Shown here piece after piece: positions 8,747 through 21,185 of a stretch of DNA of 64,000 nt. The notes below the pieces were generated by a model. It was given only the letters and a program-made list of their open reading frames with translations, was not told the DNA's origin and did not search any database. The first letter of the stretch is position 1, and every line of letters begins with the position of its first letter. Both the position numbers and the translations under genes were made by a program. The stretch spans positions 124,001 to 188,000 of the forward strand of contig NZ_JAHWCI010000003.1 in NCBI RefSeq assembly GCF_019550915.1. The letters run 5' to 3'. Source of the DNA: Mumia sp. zg.B17. Lineage in GTDB: Bacteria > Actinomycetota > Actinomycetes > Propionibacteriales > Nocardioidaceae.

Positions 8747-10897
8747 GTGAGCACCAAGCTGGAGTGGACCGAGCTCGACCGCAAGGCGGTCGACACCGTC
8801 CGCGTCCTTGCGATGGACGCCGTCCAGAAGGTCGGGAACGGCCACCCAGGGACCGCCATGAGCCTCGCGCCGGCGGCGTACCTGCTCTACAACAAGCTGA
8901 TGCGGCACAACCCCGCCGACCCCGACTGGGCGGCGCGCGACCGCTTCGTGCTCTCGTGCGGTCACTCCAGCCTCACTCAGTACATCCAGCTCTACCTCGC
9001 CGGCTTCGGGCTGGAGCTGGCCGACCTCGAGTCGCTGCGCACCTGGGGCAGCCGGACGCCGGGGCACCCCGAGTTCCGTCACACGCCGGGCGTCGAGGTC
9101 ACGACCGGTCCGCTCGGGCAAGGCGTCGGCAACGCCGTGGGCATGGCGATGGCCGCGCGGCGCCGTCACGGCCTGCTCGAGCCCGACGCCCCGATGGGCG
9201 AGGGCGTGTTCGACCATCACGTGTATGCGATCGCCTCCGACGGCGACATGCAGGAGGGCGTCGCCTCCGAGGTCAGCTCCCTCGCGGGCACCCAGCAGCT
9301 CGGCAACCTCACGGTGATCTGGGACGACAACCGGATCTCGATCGAGGACGACACCGCGGTCGCGTTCAACGAGGACGTGCTCAAGCGCTACGAGGCCTAC
9401 GGCTGGCACGTCCAGATGGTCGACTGGACCCACGACGGCACCGGCTACACCGAGGACGTCGACGCCCTCTGGGAGGCCCTCCAGACGGCACGGTCGGTCA
9501 CCGACCGGCCGAGCTTCATCGCGCTGAAGACGATCATCGCGTGGCCCGCACCCGACAAGCAGGGCACCGGGGCCTCGCACGGCTCCGCCCTCGGGGCGGA
9601 AGAGGTCGCGAAGACCAAGGAGATCCTCGGCTTCGACCCCGACAAGACGTTCGAGGTCCCGCCGGAGGTGATCGAGCACACCCGCAAGACCCGCGCTCGC
9701 GGTGAGCAGCTGCAGGCCGAGTGGGACGAGCTGTACGCCGCGTGGCGCGAGGCCAACCCGGAGTCGGCCGCCCTGTTCGACCGCCTGAACGCTCGCGAGC
9801 TCCCCGACGGCTGGGACGCCGACCTCCCGACGTACGAGGCCGACCCCAAGGGTGTCGCCACGCGCGTCGCCTCCGGCGCCTTCCTGACGGCGGCGGCACC
9901 GGTGCTGCCCGAGCTGTGGGGCGGCTCGGCCGACCTGGCCGGGTCGAACAACACGACACCCAAGGGCCAGCCGTCGTTCCTCCCGCCCGAGCACGCGACC
10001 AAGATGTTCTCCGGCGACTGGTACGGCCGCGTGCTGCACTTCGGCATCCGCGAGCACGGCATGGGCGCGATCCTCAACGGCATCGCGCTGCACAGCCCGA
10101 CCCGCCCGTACGGCGGCACGTTCCTCGTGTTCTCCGACTACATGCGGCCTTCGGTGCGCCTCGCGTCGCTGATGCAGCTCCCCGTGACCTACGTCTGGAC
10201 CCACGACTCGATCGGGCTCGGTGAGGACGGCCCGACCCACCAGCCGATCGAGCAGCTCGCCTCCCTGCGGGCGATCCCGGGACTCGACGTGGTCCGTCCT
10301 GCCGACGCCAACGAGACCATCGTCGTCTGGAAGAAGATCCTCGAGTCCCCGACGCACCCCGCCGGCCTCGCCCTGAGCCGCCAGAACCTCCCGGTGTTCC
10401 CGCGGGGTAAGGACGGCTTCGCCCCCGCCGAGGAGGCGGTGAAGGGCGCCTACGTCCTGCTCGACACCGAGGGCGATCCCGACGTGGTGCTGATCGCGAC
10501 CGGCTCGGAGGTGCAGCTGGCGGTCGCCGCACGTGAGACGTTGGCGGCGGAGGGCATCGCGGCACGCGTCGTGTCGATGCCGTGCCGCGAGTGGTTCGAC
10601 GGACAGACCGAGGCCTACCGCGACTCGGTCATCCCGCCGCACGTCCGCGCACGCGTCAGCGTCGAGGCGGGCATCTCCCAGGGCTGGCGCGAGGTGGTCG
10701 GCGACGCCGGCCGCACGGTCAGCCTGGAACACTACGGCGCCTCCGCGGCGTTCCAGACGTTGTACGACGAGTTCGACATCACCGCCGAAGCGGTCGTGAG
10801 CGCGGCCAAGGAGAGCATCGCCGCCTCGGGTCACACCGGTGGCGTCGGCGTGTTCGCCAAGCCGATGCAGACGATCCTTCCGCAGACCAATCACTGA
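8747..10897 (+). CDS. tkt: Transketolase
   Basis: Thiamine-diphosphate enzyme moving two-carbon units between sugar phosphates in the pentose-phosphate pathway. The 716-residue protein shows the N-terminal substrate and TPP region [19 protein letters not shown], the TPP motif [18 protein letters not shown] with metal-binding DDN soon after, and the transketolase signature [12 protein letters not shown] in the pyrimidine domain. GTG 8747 is chosen because GAGGAG lies just upstream and the sequence becomes family-like ([10 protein letters not shown]) from there; the frame stays open upstream to 8669. First gene of the tkt-tal-pgi-zwf-opcA-pgl operon; tal begins 50 bases downstream. Confidence 0.97.
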   Translation: MSTKLEWTELDRKAVDTVRVLAMDAVQKVGNGHPGTAMSLAPAAYLLYNKLMRHNPADPDWAARDRFVLSCGHSSLTQYIQLYLAGFGLELADLESLRTWGSRTPGHPEFRHTPGVEVTTGPLGQGVGNAVGMAMAARRRHGLLEPDAPMGEGVFDHHVYAIASDGDMQEGVASEVSSLAGTQQLGNLTVIWDDNRISIEDDTAVAFNEDVLKRYEAYGWHVQMVDWTHDGTGYTEDVDALWEALQTARSVTDRPSFIALKTIIAWPAPDKQGTGASHGSALGAEEVAKTKEILGFDPDKTFEVPPEVIEHTRKTRARGEQLQAEWDELYAAWREANPESAALFDRLNARELPDGWDADLPTYEADPKGVATRVASGAFLTAAAPVLPELWGGSADLAGSNNTTPKGQPSFLPPEHATKMFSGDWYGRVLHFGIREHGMGAILNGIALHSPTRPYGGTFLVFSDYMRPSVRLASLMQLPVTYVWTHDSIGLGEDGPTHQPIEQLASLRAIPGLDVVRPADANETIVVWKKILESPTHPAGLALSRQNLPVFPRGKDGFAPAEEAVKGAYVLLDTEGDPDVVLIATGSEVQLAVAARETLAAEGIAARVVSMPCREWFDGQTEAYRDSVIPPHVRARVSVEAGISQGWREVVGDAGRTVSLEHYGASAAFQTLYDEFDITAEAVVSAAKESIAASGHTGGVGVFAKPMQTILPQTNH

Positions 10898-10947
10898 GCG
10901 GTTCCGCACCGGGCGCGCGGCGCCCACCGAAGACGGAGGAGAGCGCG

Positions 10948-12072
10948 ATGACAGACCGACTGAAGGCACTCAGCGACGCAGGAGTGTCGATCTGGCTCGA
11001 CGACCTGTCCCGCGAGCTGACCGAGACAGGTGAGCTGAAGCGACTCGTCGACGAGGACCACGTCGTGGGTGTGACGAGCAACCCGACGATCTTCGCCTCG
11101 GCGATGAAGGCGGGTGAGCGCTACGAGCCGCAGCTCGACGAGGGGCTCGCCGCCGACCCGGACACGACGGTGGCCGGCGCGGTGTTCGAGCTGACGACCA
11201 CCGACGTCCGCCAGGCGGCGTCGATCCTGCGCCCCGTCTACGACGCGACCGACGGCGTCGACGGCCGTGTGTCCATCGAGGTGGAGCCGTCGCTCGCCTA
11301 CGACACCGACCAGACCATCGCCACGGCCCGCAAGCTGTGGGACAAGGTCGGTGAGCCCAACGTCTTCATCAAGATCCCGGCGACCCGTGAGGGCATCCCG
11401 GCGATCGCCGCCACGATCGCCGCCGGGATCAGCGTCAACGTCACTCTGCTGTTCGCGCTCGAGCGCTACCGCGAGGTCCTCGACGCCTACGCCTCCGGGC
11501 TCGAGCATGCCCTCGCGGACGGGGTCGACATCTCCGACGTGCAGTCGGTGGCGTCGATCTTCGTCAGCCGCATCGACAGCGAGGTCGACAAGCGGCTGGA
11601 CGACATCGGCACGTCGGAGGCGATGGCGCTCAAGGGCAAGGCCGGCGTCGCCAACTCGCGACTCGCGTACGCGGTGTACGAGGAGTTCTCGGCGTCCGAC
11701 CGCTGGAAGGCGCTCGAGGCGCAGGGGGCGAACCGGCAGCGGCCGCTGTGGGCCTCGACGGGCGTGAAGAACCCCGACTACCCGGACACGATGTACGTCA
11801 CCGAGCTGGTCGGTCCGAACGTCGTCAACACGATGCCCGGCGCGACGCTGCGTGCCTTCGCCGACCACGGCGAGGTGACCGGTGACACCCTCACCGGCAC
11901 GAAGGCCGACGCTGAGCAGGTCGCCCGGTCGTTGACCGAGGTCGGGATCGACCTCGACGACGTCATGGACACCCTGGAGTCAGAGGGCATCGACAAGTTC
12001 GAGTCCTCGTGGACCGACCTCGTCCGGACCGTCCAGGACCAGCTGACCGCCGCCCGCGCACGCCGCGGCTGA
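10948..12072 (+). CDS. tal: Transaldolase
   Basis: Transfers dihydroxyacetone units between sedoheptulose 7-phosphate and glyceraldehyde 3-phosphate. The 374-residue length fits the longer actinobacterial TalB class. The segment [12 protein letters not shown] is the family N-terminal signature, and [16 protein letters not shown] contains the Schiff-base lysine. ATG 10948 has GGAGGAGAG upstream. It sits 50 bases after tkt and 19 bases before pgi. Actinobacterial tal and pgi are adjacent or even fused in some species, consistent with this order. Confidence 0.97.
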   Translation: MTDRLKALSDAGVSIWLDDLSRELTETGELKRLVDEDHVVGVTSNPTIFASAMKAGERYEPQLDEGLAADPDTTVAGAVFELTTTDVRQAASILRPVYDATDGVDGRVSIEVEPSLAYDTDQTIATARKLWDKVGEPNVFIKIPATREGIPAIAATIAAGISVNVTLLFALERYREVLDAYASGLEHALADGVDISDVQSVASIFVSRIDSEVDKRLDDIGTSEAMALKGKAGVANSRLAYAVYEEFSASDRWKALEAQGANRQRPLWASTGVKNPDYPDTMYVTELVGPNVVNTMPGATLRAFADHGEVTGDTLTGTKADAEQVARSLTEVGIDLDDVMDTLESEGIDKFESSWTDLVRTVQDQLTAARARRG

Positions 12073-12091
12073 CCACCTCAGGAGCAAATCG

Positions 12092-13732
12092 GTGCAGAGC
12101 GACGACGCAGCATCCCCGGCCGGCTTCGAGCTCGGCCTCGCCTATCCCGACGAGAAGGCCCTCGACGCGGCCATCGACGACCTGGTGTCCAACCGGGTCG
12201 CGAGCCGCGTCGCCGGACACGACGCCACCCTGTGGGGTCCGGACGCCGAGGAGGAGGCACGCAAGCGGCTCGCGTGGACCGACCTTCACGTCACCTCGGT
12301 CCCCCTCGTCGCGCAGGTCACGTCCCTGAGGGACGAGCTGCGCAGCGCCGGACTCGACCGCGTCGTGCTGTGCGGGATGGGCGGCTCCTCGCTGGCGCCC
12401 GAGGTCATCTGCGCCACGGCGGGCGTGCCCCTGACGGTCCTGGACTCGTCCGACCCCGACATGGTGCGCGAGGCGATCGACGACGACCTCGAGCGCACGG
12501 TCGTGGTCGTCTCCAGCAAGTCGGGCGGCACGGTCGAGACCGACAGCCAGCGACGGGCGTACGAGCACGCGTTCGAGGTGGCGGGCATCGACCCCGCCAC
12601 CCGCATCGTGGTCGTCACCGACCCCGGCTCGCCGCTCGACGTCGAGGCGACCGAGAAGGGTTATCGCGTCTTCCACGCCGACCCCGACGTCGGCGGCCGC
12701 TACTCGGCGCTGACGGCGTTCGGCCTCGTTCCGAGCGGGCTGGCCGGCGCCGACGTCGGTGCGCTCCTGGAGCAGGCTGACGAGATCGCCGAGGACGTCG
12801 CCGCCGACGACGCCACCAACCCGGCGCTGGTCCTCGGAGCTCTCCTCGGTGTCGCCAACGCCGACGGCGCCGACAAGCTGGTGCTGGCCGACGCGGGCTC
12901 GACCAACGTGGGCTTCGGTGACTGGGTCGAGCAGCTCGTCGCGGAGTCGACCGGCAAGCAGGGCAAGGGCATCCTTCCGGTCGTCGTGGGGCCGCCGGAC
13001 GCACCCAACGCCGATGCCAGCACCCGTGACGAGGTCGTCGGGATGATCGGCCCGATGAGCGACGACCACCCCCAGGCCGCATCGGGATACGGCTTCGCGG
13101 TCGACGCTCCTCTGGGTGCGCTCTTCCTCCTGTGGGAGTACGCGACTGCGATCGCCGGCCACCTGATCGGCATCAACCCGTTCGACCAGCCCGACGTCGA
13201 GAGCGCCAAGCAGGCGGCGCGCGAGATGCTCGAGGGCTCCTCCGAGGGCCCGGTGGCCGTCTTCTCCGACGGCGGGGTCACGGTGTACGACTACTCCGGC
13301 TGGCTTCCCGACGACACGACCACCGTGCGGGAGGCGGTGGCCTCGCTGCTGGACGAGCTCGATCCGGAGCGTGGCTACGTCGCCGTCCAGGCCTACCTCG
13401 ACCGCACGCGCGAGACCGGCCTCGCCGACGCCCGCGACGTGCTGGCGAGCCGGACCGGCCGGCCGACGACGTTCGGCTGGGGGCCGCGGTTCCTCCACTC
13501 GACGGGCCAGTACCACAAGGGGGGGCCCACGACCGGTGTCTACCTGCAGGTGACCGGAGATCCCGACCAGGACCTTGACGTCCCGGGACGGCCGTTCACG
13601 TTCGGCGAGTTCCTGATCGCCCAGGCCGTCGGCGACGCCGGAGTCCTCGCCGGTCACGGACGGCCCGTGCTGAGGCTGCACCTCGACCGCTCGGAGGCTT
13701 CACGCGGCACGCTGCGGGAGGCGCTGGAGTGA
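12092..13732 (+). CDS. pgi: Glucose-6-phosphate isomerase
   Basis: Interconverts glucose 6-phosphate and fructose 6-phosphate, linking glycolysis with the pentose-phosphate genes around it. The 546-residue protein is of the divergent actinobacterial type. [16 protein letters not shown] and [15 protein letters not shown] are the two SIS phosphosugar-binding segments, and [13 protein letters not shown] near the C-terminus carries the active-site region. The GTG start has AGGAGC nine bases upstream. The stop overlaps the zwf GTG by four bases (GTGA), so translation is coupled. Placement inside the oxidative branch operon rather than with gap-pgk-tpi suggests co-regulation with NADPH production. 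Confidence 0.95.
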   Translation: MQSDDAASPAGFELGLAYPDEKALDAAIDDLVSNRVASRVAGHDATLWGPDAEEEARKRLAWTDLHVTSVPLVAQVTSLRDELRSAGLDRVVLCGMGGSSLAPEVICATAGVPLTVLDSSDPDMVREAIDDDLERTVVVVSSKSGGTVETDSQRRAYEHAFEVAGIDPATRIVVVTDPGSPLDVEATEKGYRVFHADPDVGGRYSALTAFGLVPSGLAGADVGALLEQADEIAEDVAADDATNPALVLGALLGVANADGADKLVLADAGSTNVGFGDWVEQLVAESTGKQGKGILPVVVGPPDAPNADASTRDEVVGMIGPMSDDHPQAASGYGFAVDAPLGALFLLWEYATAIAGHLIGINPFDQPDVESAKQAAREMLEGSSEGPVAVFSDGGVTVYDYSGWLPDDTTTVREAVASLLDELDPERGYVAVQAYLDRTRETGLADARDVLASRTGRPTTFGWGPRFLHSTGQYHKGGPTTGVYLQVTGDPDQDLDVPGRPFTFGEFLIAQAVGDAGVLAGHGRPVLRLHLDRSEASRGTLREALE

Positions 13733-15294
13733 CCCGCGAGCGGCGGAACGGCCCTGCGCCGTACGTCAACCCGTTGCGGCAGCCGGAGGATCGCCGGCTG
13801 CCGCGTATCGCGGGTCCGAGCTGCCTGGTGATCTTCGGTGTCACGGGTGACCTCTCGCGCAAGAAGCTGATGCCTGCGGTGTACGACCTCGCCAACCGCG
13901 GTCTGCTCCCGCCCGGCTTCTCGTTGGTCGGGTTCGCCCGGCGGGAGTGGGAGGACCAGGACTTCTCGCAGGTCGTCTACGAGTCGGTGAAGAAGTACGC
14001 GCGTACGGAGTTCCGTGAGGAGGTCTGGGCGCAGCTGTCCGAGGGCTTCCACTTCGTCCCCGGCTCGTTCGACGACGACAAGGCCTTCGAGCACCTCGTC
14101 TCGACCGTCCAGATGGTCGACCGTGAGCGCGGCACCGGTGGCAACTACGCCTTCTACCTGTCGATCCCTCCCGGCTTCTTCGCCACGGTCATCGGACAGC
14201 TCAAGAAGCACGGGCTGGCGCAGCCCGCCGGCGACTCGTGGCGCCGAGTCGTCATCGAGAAGCCGTTCGGCCACGACCTCGAGAGCGCCATCGAGCTCGA
14301 CGACGTCGTCTCGGACGTCTTCCCGCCTGAGGCGGTCTTCCGGATCGACCACTATCTCGGCAAGGAGACCGTCCAGAACATCCTGGCGTTCCGCTTCGCC
14401 AACGAGCTGTTCGAGCCGGTCTGGAACGCCCACTACGTCGACCACGTGCAGATCACGATGGCGGAGGACGTCGGCATCGGGGGGCGGGCCGGCTACTACG
14501 ACCGCATCGGGGCCGCCCGCGACGTCATCCAGAACCACCTTCTCCAGCTGATGGCGCTGGTCGCGATGGAGCCTCCCGTCTCGTTCAGTGCGCGCAGCCT
14601 GCGCCTGGAGAAGCAGAAGGTCCTCGCCCAGGCACGGCCGCCGCAGCGCATCGACCTCCACACCGCTCGCGGGCAGTACACCGCCGGCTGGGCCGGGGGC
14701 CTGAAGGTCAAGGGCTACCTCGACGAGCAGGACATCCCGGCAACATCGGCCACGGAGACGTACGCCGCGATCCGCCTCGACATCGAGACGCGACGGTGGG
14801 CGGGCGTGCCGTTCTACCTGCGCACCGGCAAGCGGCTGGCGCGCCGGGTCACCGAGATCGCCGTCGTGTTCAAGCGTGCGCCGCACCAGCCGTTCGCCAA
14901 GTACGACACCTCCGAGCTCACCCAGAACGCCGTGGTCATGAGGATCCAGCCGGACGAGGGCGTGACCGTGCGGTTCGGGTCCAAGGTCCCGGGGACCGCG
15001 ATGGAGCTGCGCGACGTCAACATGGACTTCGCGTACGGCGGCACGTTCGTCGAGTCGAGCCCGGAGGCCTACGAGCGGCTCATCCTGGACGTGCTCCTCG
15101 GTGATCCCCCGCTCTTCCCCCAGCAGGAGGAGGTCGAGCTCTCGTGGAAGATCCTCGACCCGATCATCGACTACTGGGCGGAGCAGGCCGAGGAGGGCAT
15201 CAGCATGCCGGAGCCGTACCTCTCCGGCGGCTGGGGACCGGCGTCGGCCGACGCCATGCTCGAACGGGACGGGCGGTCCTGGCGGCGGCCATGA
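13729..15294 (+). CDS. zwf: Glucose-6-phosphate 1-dehydrogenase
   Basis: Oxidises glucose 6-phosphate to 6-phosphogluconolactone, forming NADPH. The 521-residue protein has the N-terminal Rossmann segment [20 protein letters not shown] and the active-site signature [13 protein letters not shown] with the catalytic histidine. EKPFGHDL precedes it. It starts four bases inside pgi. opcA, encoding its assembly factor, follows 51 bases later and pgl overlaps that, so substrate, enzyme, activator and next step are encoded in order. No 6-phosphogluconate dehydrogenase gene is in the operon. Confidence 0.97.
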   Translation: MTRERRNGPAPYVNPLRQPEDRRLPRIAGPSCLVIFGVTGDLSRKKLMPAVYDLANRGLLPPGFSLVGFARREWEDQDFSQVVYESVKKYARTEFREEVWAQLSEGFHFVPGSFDDDKAFEHLVSTVQMVDRERGTGGNYAFYLSIPPGFFATVIGQLKKHGLAQPAGDSWRRVVIEKPFGHDLESAIELDDVVSDVFPPEAVFRIDHYLGKETVQNILAFRFANELFEPVWNAHYVDHVQITMAEDVGIGGRAGYYDRIGAARDVIQNHLLQLMALVAMEPPVSFSARSLRLEKQKVLAQARPPQRIDLHTARGQYTAGWAGGLKVKGYLDEQDIPATSATETYAAIRLDIETRRWAGVPFYLRTGKRLARRVTEIAVVFKRAPHQPFAKYDTSELTQNAVVMRIQPDEGVTVRFGSKVPGTAMELRDVNMDFAYGGTFVESSPEAYERLILDVLLGDPPLFPQQEEVELSWKILDPIIDYWAEQAEEGISMPEPYLSGGWGPASADAMLERDGRSWRRP

Positions 15295-15345
15295 CGACGT
15301 TGCGCCAGCCCCAGCCGTGACACGCGACGAAGAGCGAGGACAGCG

Positions 15346-16434
15346 ATGAAGGTCGATCTGAACGACACCAGCGCGAGCGCCGTCGCCTCGGCGCTGGTGA
15401 AGGCGCGCATCGCCGCCGGGAGTCCTGCCATGGGGATGGTGCTCACGCTCATCGTCGTCACGGACGAGGCACGGTACTACGACGCGATGCGGGCCGCCCG
15501 GGTGATCTCGCGCGAGCACCCCGCGCGCGTCCTCGGCGTCATCCTGCGGTCCAAGCGCGGCCCCGCGAGCCTCGACGCGCAGGTCCGGATCGGCAACGAC
15601 AGCGCCGGCGAGTCGATCATCCTCCGGATGAGCGGTGAGCTCACCCAGCACGCCGAGTCGGTCGTCCTGCCGCTCCTGCTTCCGGACTCCCCCGTCGTCG
15701 CCTGGTGGCCCGGTGCGGCGCCCAAGGCTCCCGCGCAGGATCCGCTCGGCTCGCTCGCGACGCGGCGGATCACCGATGCCGCCGCCGCACGCACCCGCCA
15801 CGCCGCTCTCGTGCGGGTCGCCCGCGCCTACCAGGCCGGTGACACCGACCTCGCGTGGACGCGGCTGACCCCGTGGCGCGCGCTCCTGGCGGCTGCCCTG
15901 GACCAGGTCGAGCTGGTGGTCACCGGCGGGTCGGTCGTCGCCGAACGCGGCAACCCCAGCGCTGACCTGCTGGTCGCCTGGCTCGAGGCCCGGCTCAAGG
16001 TGCCGGTCCAGCACTCCGTCTCTCGGGGCCCCGGGATCACGGAGGTCCGTCTGCACTCGATCATCGGCGACATCGCGGTGCTCCGGCACGACGGCCGCCA
16101 CGGTGTGTTCATGGTGCCGGGTGAGGCTGACCGGGCCGTCGCGCTCAAGCGTCGGACGACAGCCGAGCTCCTGGCCGAGGATCTTCGTCGCCTCGACGAA
16201 GACGACGTCTATGCGGAGACGGTCCAGCGCCTGCTGCGCCGTGAGGACGGTGCCGTCGGCCGGTCCTCGAAGACGTCGGGGCGCTCGAAGCCGTCCGTCG
16301 ACGCGCCCAGCGACCCGGCGGCCTCGGGGGCGAAGACCAAGAAGTCGGCGGCCACGAAGGCGTCAGGCAAGAAGTCGGCGGCCAAGAAGGCGCCCGCCAA
16401 GACCACCCCCCAGCGGACGGACACGACACGGTGA
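15346..16434 (+). CDS. opcA: Glucose-6-phosphate dehydrogenase assembly protein OpcA with Lys/Ala-rich tail
   Basis: Accessory protein needed for active glucose-6-phosphate dehydrogenase in cyanobacteria and actinobacteria. The first 300 residues are OpcA-like (DLNDTSASAVASALVKAR; SVVLPLLLPDSPVVAWWPG; TDLAWTRLTPWRALLAAAL). Residues from about 302 to 362 form a low-complexity basic tail rich in Lys, Ala, Ser and Pro (KKSAATKASGKKSAAKKAP) that resembles histone-H1-like extensions and is not part of the usual domain. ATG 15346 is preceded by GAGGACAGC. Its end overlaps pgl by four bases. The tail may add RNA, DNA or acidic-surface binding; this is inference. Confidence 0.93.
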   Translation: MKVDLNDTSASAVASALVKARIAAGSPAMGMVLTLIVVTDEARYYDAMRAARVISREHPARVLGVILRSKRGPASLDAQVRIGNDSAGESIILRMSGELTQHAESVVLPLLLPDSPVVAWWPGAAPKAPAQDPLGSLATRRITDAAAARTRHAALVRVARAYQAGDTDLAWTRLTPWRALLAAALDQVELVVTGGSVVAERGNPSADLLVAWLEARLKVPVQHSVSRGPGITEVRLHSIIGDIAVLRHDGRHGVFMVPGEADRAVALKRRTTAELLAEDLRRLDEDDVYAETVQRLLRREDGAVGRSSKTSGRSKPSVDAPSDPAASGAKTKKSAATKASGKKSAAKKAPAKTTPQRTDTTR

Positions 16435-17165
16435 ACGACGACCCCGAGATCCTCATCGACAATGATGCCGACCAGCTCGCCCGCAGCATCGCCGACCAGC
16501 TCGTCTCGACTCTCGCTGCGCTCCAGTCGCAGGGCCGGGTGCCGGCGATCGTCCTCACCGGCGGAACGATCGCCGACAAGCTGCACCGTGCGGTCGCTGC
16601 GCGAGCCCAGGACGGTCGCGTCGACTGGTCACGCGTCGAGATCTTCTGGGGCGACGAGCGGTTCGTCGCGGCCGACAGCGACGACCGCAACGAGCGACAG
16701 GCCCGCGAGGCGCTCCTCGACCACGTCGCTGTCGACGAAGCACGGGTCCACCCGATGGCGCCGGACGACGGCACGGTGTCCCTGGATGAGGCTGCTCAGC
16801 AGTACGCCGAGGTGGTGCGCGACCGAGTGTTCGACGTCGTCATGCTCGGCGTCGGCCCGGACGGCCATATCGCCTCGTTGTTCCCCGGCAAGCCCACGCT
16901 CGCCATCGACGATCGGGACACCGCGAGCGAGAGCGACTCCCCCAAGCCGCCGCCGGCGCGGGTCACGCTCACCTATCCGGCACTCAACCGGGGCCGGGAG
17001 GTGTGGTTCCTCGTCTCGGGTGACGGCAAGGCGTCCGCGGTCGCACGAGCACTCACCGGCGACGACGTCCGCCAGACTCCAGCGGCTGGGGTGACCGGCA
17101 CCGAGCAGACGCTGTGGATGCTCGACGAGGGAGCTGCGTCTGAGCTCCCCGACCACCTGCGCTGA
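16431..17165 (+). CDS. pgl: 6-phosphogluconolactonase
   Basis: Hydrolyses 6-phosphogluconolactone made by Zwf. The 244-residue DevB/SOL-type protein has VLTGGTIADKLHRAV, the EIFWGDERFV signature and the GVGPDGHIASLFPG motif with the catalytic histidine. GTG overlaps the opcA stop. The operon's last gene; 13 bases after its stop begins the G/C homopolymer hairpin. Confidence 0.95.
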   Translation: MNDDPEILIDNDADQLARSIADQLVSTLAALQSQGRVPAIVLTGGTIADKLHRAVAARAQDGRVDWSRVEIFWGDERFVAADSDDRNERQAREALLDHVAVDEARVHPMAPDDGTVSLDEAAQQYAEVVRDRVFDVVMLGVGPDGHIASLFPGKPTLAIDDRDTASESDSPKPPPARVTLTYPALNRGREVWFLVSGDGKASAVARALTGDDVRQTPAAGVTGTEQTLWMLDEGAASELPDHLR

Positions 17166-17168
17166 ACA

Positions 17169-17269
<101 letters not shown>

Positions 17270-17279
17270 CAAGCCACGC

Positions 17280-17633
17280 TCAGTAGATGACCTCGCCGCG
17301 CGCACGACGGGCGCGCAGAGTCTCCACAGCCTCGGTCAGGATCTGCTCTGCCTCGTCGTCGCTCCGACGCTCCTTCACGTAGGCGAGGTGCGTCTTGTAC
17401 GGCTCGATCTTGGGAGCCGTCGGAGGGTTCTCGTGGTCCTGGCTGGCCGGGAGGCCGCATCGCGGGCAGTCCCACGACTCGGGAACCGCGGCCTCCATCG
17501 CAAAGCTCAGAACCGTCGTATGGGTGTTGGAACAGAAGTAGGAGATCGCCCGGCGTGGCGCGGTGTCCCCGCGCTCGGCCTCCCCCATCGGGCCTGAACC
17601 GACCCGACTACCTCGAATGGCACCGCCTGACAC
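17280..17633 (-). CDS. rbpA: RNA polymerase-binding protein RbpA
   Basis: Actinobacteria-specific transcription factor that binds the principal sigma factor and RNA polymerase and stabilises open complexes. The 117-residue protein starts with the family signature MSGGAIRGSRVGSGPMGEAE. It has a zinc-ribbon core (YFCSN near residue 34 and CPRCGLPA near 58) and the C-terminal sigma-interacting helix (EAEQILTEAVETLRARRARGE). GTG 17633 has GAGGAG about eight bases upstream. It is separated from secG by 116 bases that probably carry its own promoter. Confidence 0.96.
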   Translation of the reverse strand: MSGGAIRGSRVGSGPMGEAERGDTAPRRAISYFCSNTHTTVLSFAMEAAVPESWDCPRCGLPASQDHENPPTAPKIEPYKTHLAYVKERRSDDEAEQILTEAVETLRARRARGEVIY

Positions 17634-17749
17634 CTGTGGACTCCTCGCCCCTCGTCGCAGTCATCGCCACCGGCGCACGCCGGGTCGATCAGAAGTGTAA
17701 ACGGCTCAGCACCCCGGGTCGAGATGCCGCGATCAGAAAAGTGGCGCGA

Positions 17750-17983
17750 TCAGCTGTAGGTGAAGAGCAGACCGAGTGCCACGCAGCAGATGCCCCAGAT
17801 CACCGCGGTGCCGACCGTGATGCGGTCGAGGTTGCGCTCGGCCACCGACGAACCGCCGAGGCTGCTCGAGACTCCGCCACCGAACATGTCGGAGAGGCCG
17901 CCGCCACGTCCCTTGTGCATGAGCACGAGGACGATGAGCAGCACGCTCGACAGGATGAGCAGGATCGAGAAGGTGAGGATCAC
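17750..17983 (-). CDS. secG: Preprotein translocase subunit SecG
   Basis: Small accessory subunit of the SecYEG channel. The 77 residues contain two membrane helices (about 3-23 and 56-75) with the conserved loop HKGRGGGLSDMFGGG between them. GTG 17983 follows AAGGACGATC. It is downstream of tpiA by 40 bases, the standard gap-pgk-tpiA-secG order of actinobacteria. Confidence 0.95.
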   Translation of the reverse strand: MILTFSILLILSSVLLIVLVLMHKGRGGGLSDMFGGGVSSSLGGSSVAERNLDRITVGTAVIWGICCVALGLLFTYS

Positions 17984-18023
17984 GAGGATCGTCCTTTGGT
18001 CGCGGCGTACGGTCGGTCGTGGA

Positions 18024-18830
18024 TCAGGCCACGCCCGACAGGTCGGGGAGGTCGTAGAACCGGCAGATGCCGGCGAACTCCTCCGCTTGGAGGCTGGCTC
18101 CCCCGACCAGAGCGCCGTCCACGTCGGACTGCGCCATGATCGCAGGCGCGTTCGCGGCCTTCACCGATCCTCCGTACAGGATACGCACCCGCTCGGCAGC
18201 TTGCGAAGACCACGTCTTGGCGACCTGCTCGCGGATCGCGGCGCAGACCTCCTGGGCGTCCTCGGGGGTCGCCACCTCGCCGGTGCCGATGGCCCAGACC
18301 GGCTCGTAGGCGATGACGGACTCGGCGACCTGGTCGGGCGACAGTCCGGCGAGGGAGCCCTCGACCTGCGAGGTGCTGTGGGCGACGTGGGTGCCCTCCT
18401 TGCGGACGTCGAGACCCTCACCCACGCAGACGATGGGCGTCATGCCGGCGTCGAGGGTCTTGAGCGCCTTCGCGGCGACCGTGGCGTCGTCCTCGCCGTG
18501 GTGCTGGCGCCGCTCGGAGTGTCCGACGACGACGTAGGAGCAGCCGAGCTTGGCCAGCATCCCGGCCGAGATCTCACCCGTGTAGGCGCCGGCGTCGTGA
18601 ACCGACACGTCCTGTGCGCCGTAGCGGATCTTCATGCGGTCGCCGTCGACGATCGTCTGAACGCTCCGCAGATCGGTGAACGGCGGGACGACGGCCACCT
18701 CCGCCTTGTCGTAGTCGTGCTTCTTGTCCTGGAGCACCCAGGCGAGCTTCTGCACCAGGACGACAGCCTCCTGGTGGTTGAGGTTCATCTTCCAGTTCCC
18801 CGCGATCAGCGGGGTGCGCTTGTGCGCCAT
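18024..18830 (-). CDS. tpiA: Triosephosphate isomerase
   Basis: Interconverts dihydroxyacetone phosphate and glyceraldehyde 3-phosphate. The 268-residue TIM barrel shows LIAGNWKMN with the active-site lysine, GHSERRQ with the electrophile histidine, and [11 protein letters not shown] with the catalytic glutamate and loop 6. It starts five bases after the pgk stop. Glycolytic operon gap-pgk-tpiA. Confidence 0.97.
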   Translation of the reverse strand: MAHKRTPLIAGNWKMNLNHQEAVVLVQKLAWVLQDKKHDYDKAEVAVVPPFTDLRSVQTIVDGDRMKIRYGAQDVSVHDAGAYTGEISAGMLAKLGCSYVVVGHSERRQHHGEDDATVAAKALKTLDAGMTPIVCVGEGLDVRKEGTHVAHSTSQVEGSLAGLSPDQVAESVIAYEPVWAIGTGEVATPEDAQEVCAAIREQVAKTWSSQAAERVRILYGGSVKAANAPAIMAQSDVDGALVGGASLQAEEFAGICRFYDLPDLSGVA

Positions 18831-18835
18831 CGTCG

Positions 18836-20026
18836 TCAGCCCTCCAGGACCTGCAGGCCGGGGAGGTCGCGGCCCTCGAGGAACTCGAGGGACGCGCCGC
18901 CACCGGTCGAGATGTGACCGAACTGCTCGTCGCGGAAGCCCAGGCGCCGCACGGCGGCAGCCGAGTCGCCACCACCGACGACGGAGAGCCCGTCGACCTC
19001 GGTGAGGGCTCCGGCGATCGCCTGGGTGCCCGCAGCGAACGCGGGGAACTCGAACACGCCCATCGGACCGTTCCAGAAGACGGTGCGAGATCCGCGGATC
19101 TGCCGCGCGAACGCCTCGCTCGACTCAGGCCCGATGTCGAGCCCCATCTGGTCGGACGGCATCGCGTCGGCGGCGACCGTCGTCGGAGGCGCGTCGGCCG
19201 AGAACTCGGGCGCCACCACGATGTCCGTCGGGAGCACGATCTCGACCCCCTTCTCTGCGGCGCGGGCGAGGTAGTCCTTGACCGTGTCGATCTGGTCGGC
19301 CTCGAGCAGCGAGGCACCCACGCCGTAGCCCTTGGCCGCCAGGAAGGTGAAGACCATCCCGCCGCCGATGAGGAGCGCGTCGGCCTTGTCGATCAGGTTG
19401 TCGATCACGCCGAGCTTGTCCGAGACCTTGGACCCTCCCAGGACGACCGCGTAGGGGCGCGCGGGGTCCTCGGTGAGCCGGCTGAGCACGTCGACCTCGG
19501 CGAGCACGAGGCCGCCCGCCGCCGACGGGAGCCGCTGCGCGATGTCGTAGACGCTGGCCTGCTTGCGGTGCACCACGCCGAAGCCGTCGGAGACGAACGC
19601 GTCGCCGAGCTGGGCGAGCTCGTCGGCGAACGCACCCCGCTCGGCGTCGTCCTTGCTGGTCTCGCCGGGGTTGAAGCGGACGTTTTCGAGGACCGCCACC
19701 TGACCGTCACCGAGACCGGCGACCACCTCGTGCGCCGAGGCGCCGACGGTGTCGCCGGCGAACGTCACGTCCTGGCCGAGGAGCTCGGCGAGCCGCAGCG
19801 CGACCGGCTCCAAGGAGTAGGCCGGGTCGGCCTTGCCCTTGGGACGGCCGAGGTGCGCCATGACGACGACCTTCGCACCGGCGTCGGCGAGACGCCGGAT
19901 CGTCGGCACGCTCGCGCGGACACGCCCGTCGTCGGTGATCGTGGTGCCGTCGAGCGGCACGTTGAGATCGCTGCGGACCAGCACGCGCTTGCCGCGCAGG
20001 TCGCCAAGGTCGTCGATGGTCTTCAC
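18836..20026 (-). CDS. pgk: Phosphoglycerate kinase
   Basis: Makes ATP from 1,3-bisphosphoglycerate in glycolysis. The 396-residue protein has [13 protein letters not shown] at the N-terminus, the MAHLGRPKG segment, and C-terminal [15 protein letters not shown] for nucleotide binding. GTG 20026 is chosen because [15 protein letters not shown] is the family start and GGGGAGCAC lies upstream; the frame remains open to 20827 through the gap gene, which is a shadow. Fifty bases follow gap. Confidence 0.97.
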   Translation of the reverse strand: MKTIDDLGDLRGKRVLVRSDLNVPLDGTTITDDGRVRASVPTIRRLADAGAKVVVMAHLGRPKGKADPAYSLEPVALRLAELLGQDVTFAGDTVGASAHEVVAGLGDGQVAVLENVRFNPGETSKDDAERGAFADELAQLGDAFVSDGFGVVHRKQASVYDIAQRLPSAAGGLVLAEVDVLSRLTEDPARPYAVVLGGSKVSDKLGVIDNLIDKADALLIGGGMVFTFLAAKGYGVGASLLEADQIDTVKDYLARAAEKGVEIVLPTDIVVAPEFSADAPPTTVAADAMPSDQMGLDIGPESSEAFARQIRGSRTVFWNGPMGVFEFPAFAAGTQAIAGALTEVDGLSVVGGGDSAAAVRRLGFRDEQFGHISTGGGASLEFLEGRDLPGLQVLEG

Positions 20027-20076
20027 TGTGCTCCCCGGGGAGACGTTGCTCGGATCGGTTCTGGTCGGCGAGACGC

Positions 20077-21138
<1,062 letters not shown>

Positions 21139-21185
21139 CTATCGCGGGGTCCGGACGCCCGCGCACACGGCTTCGGGGCCGTGGA

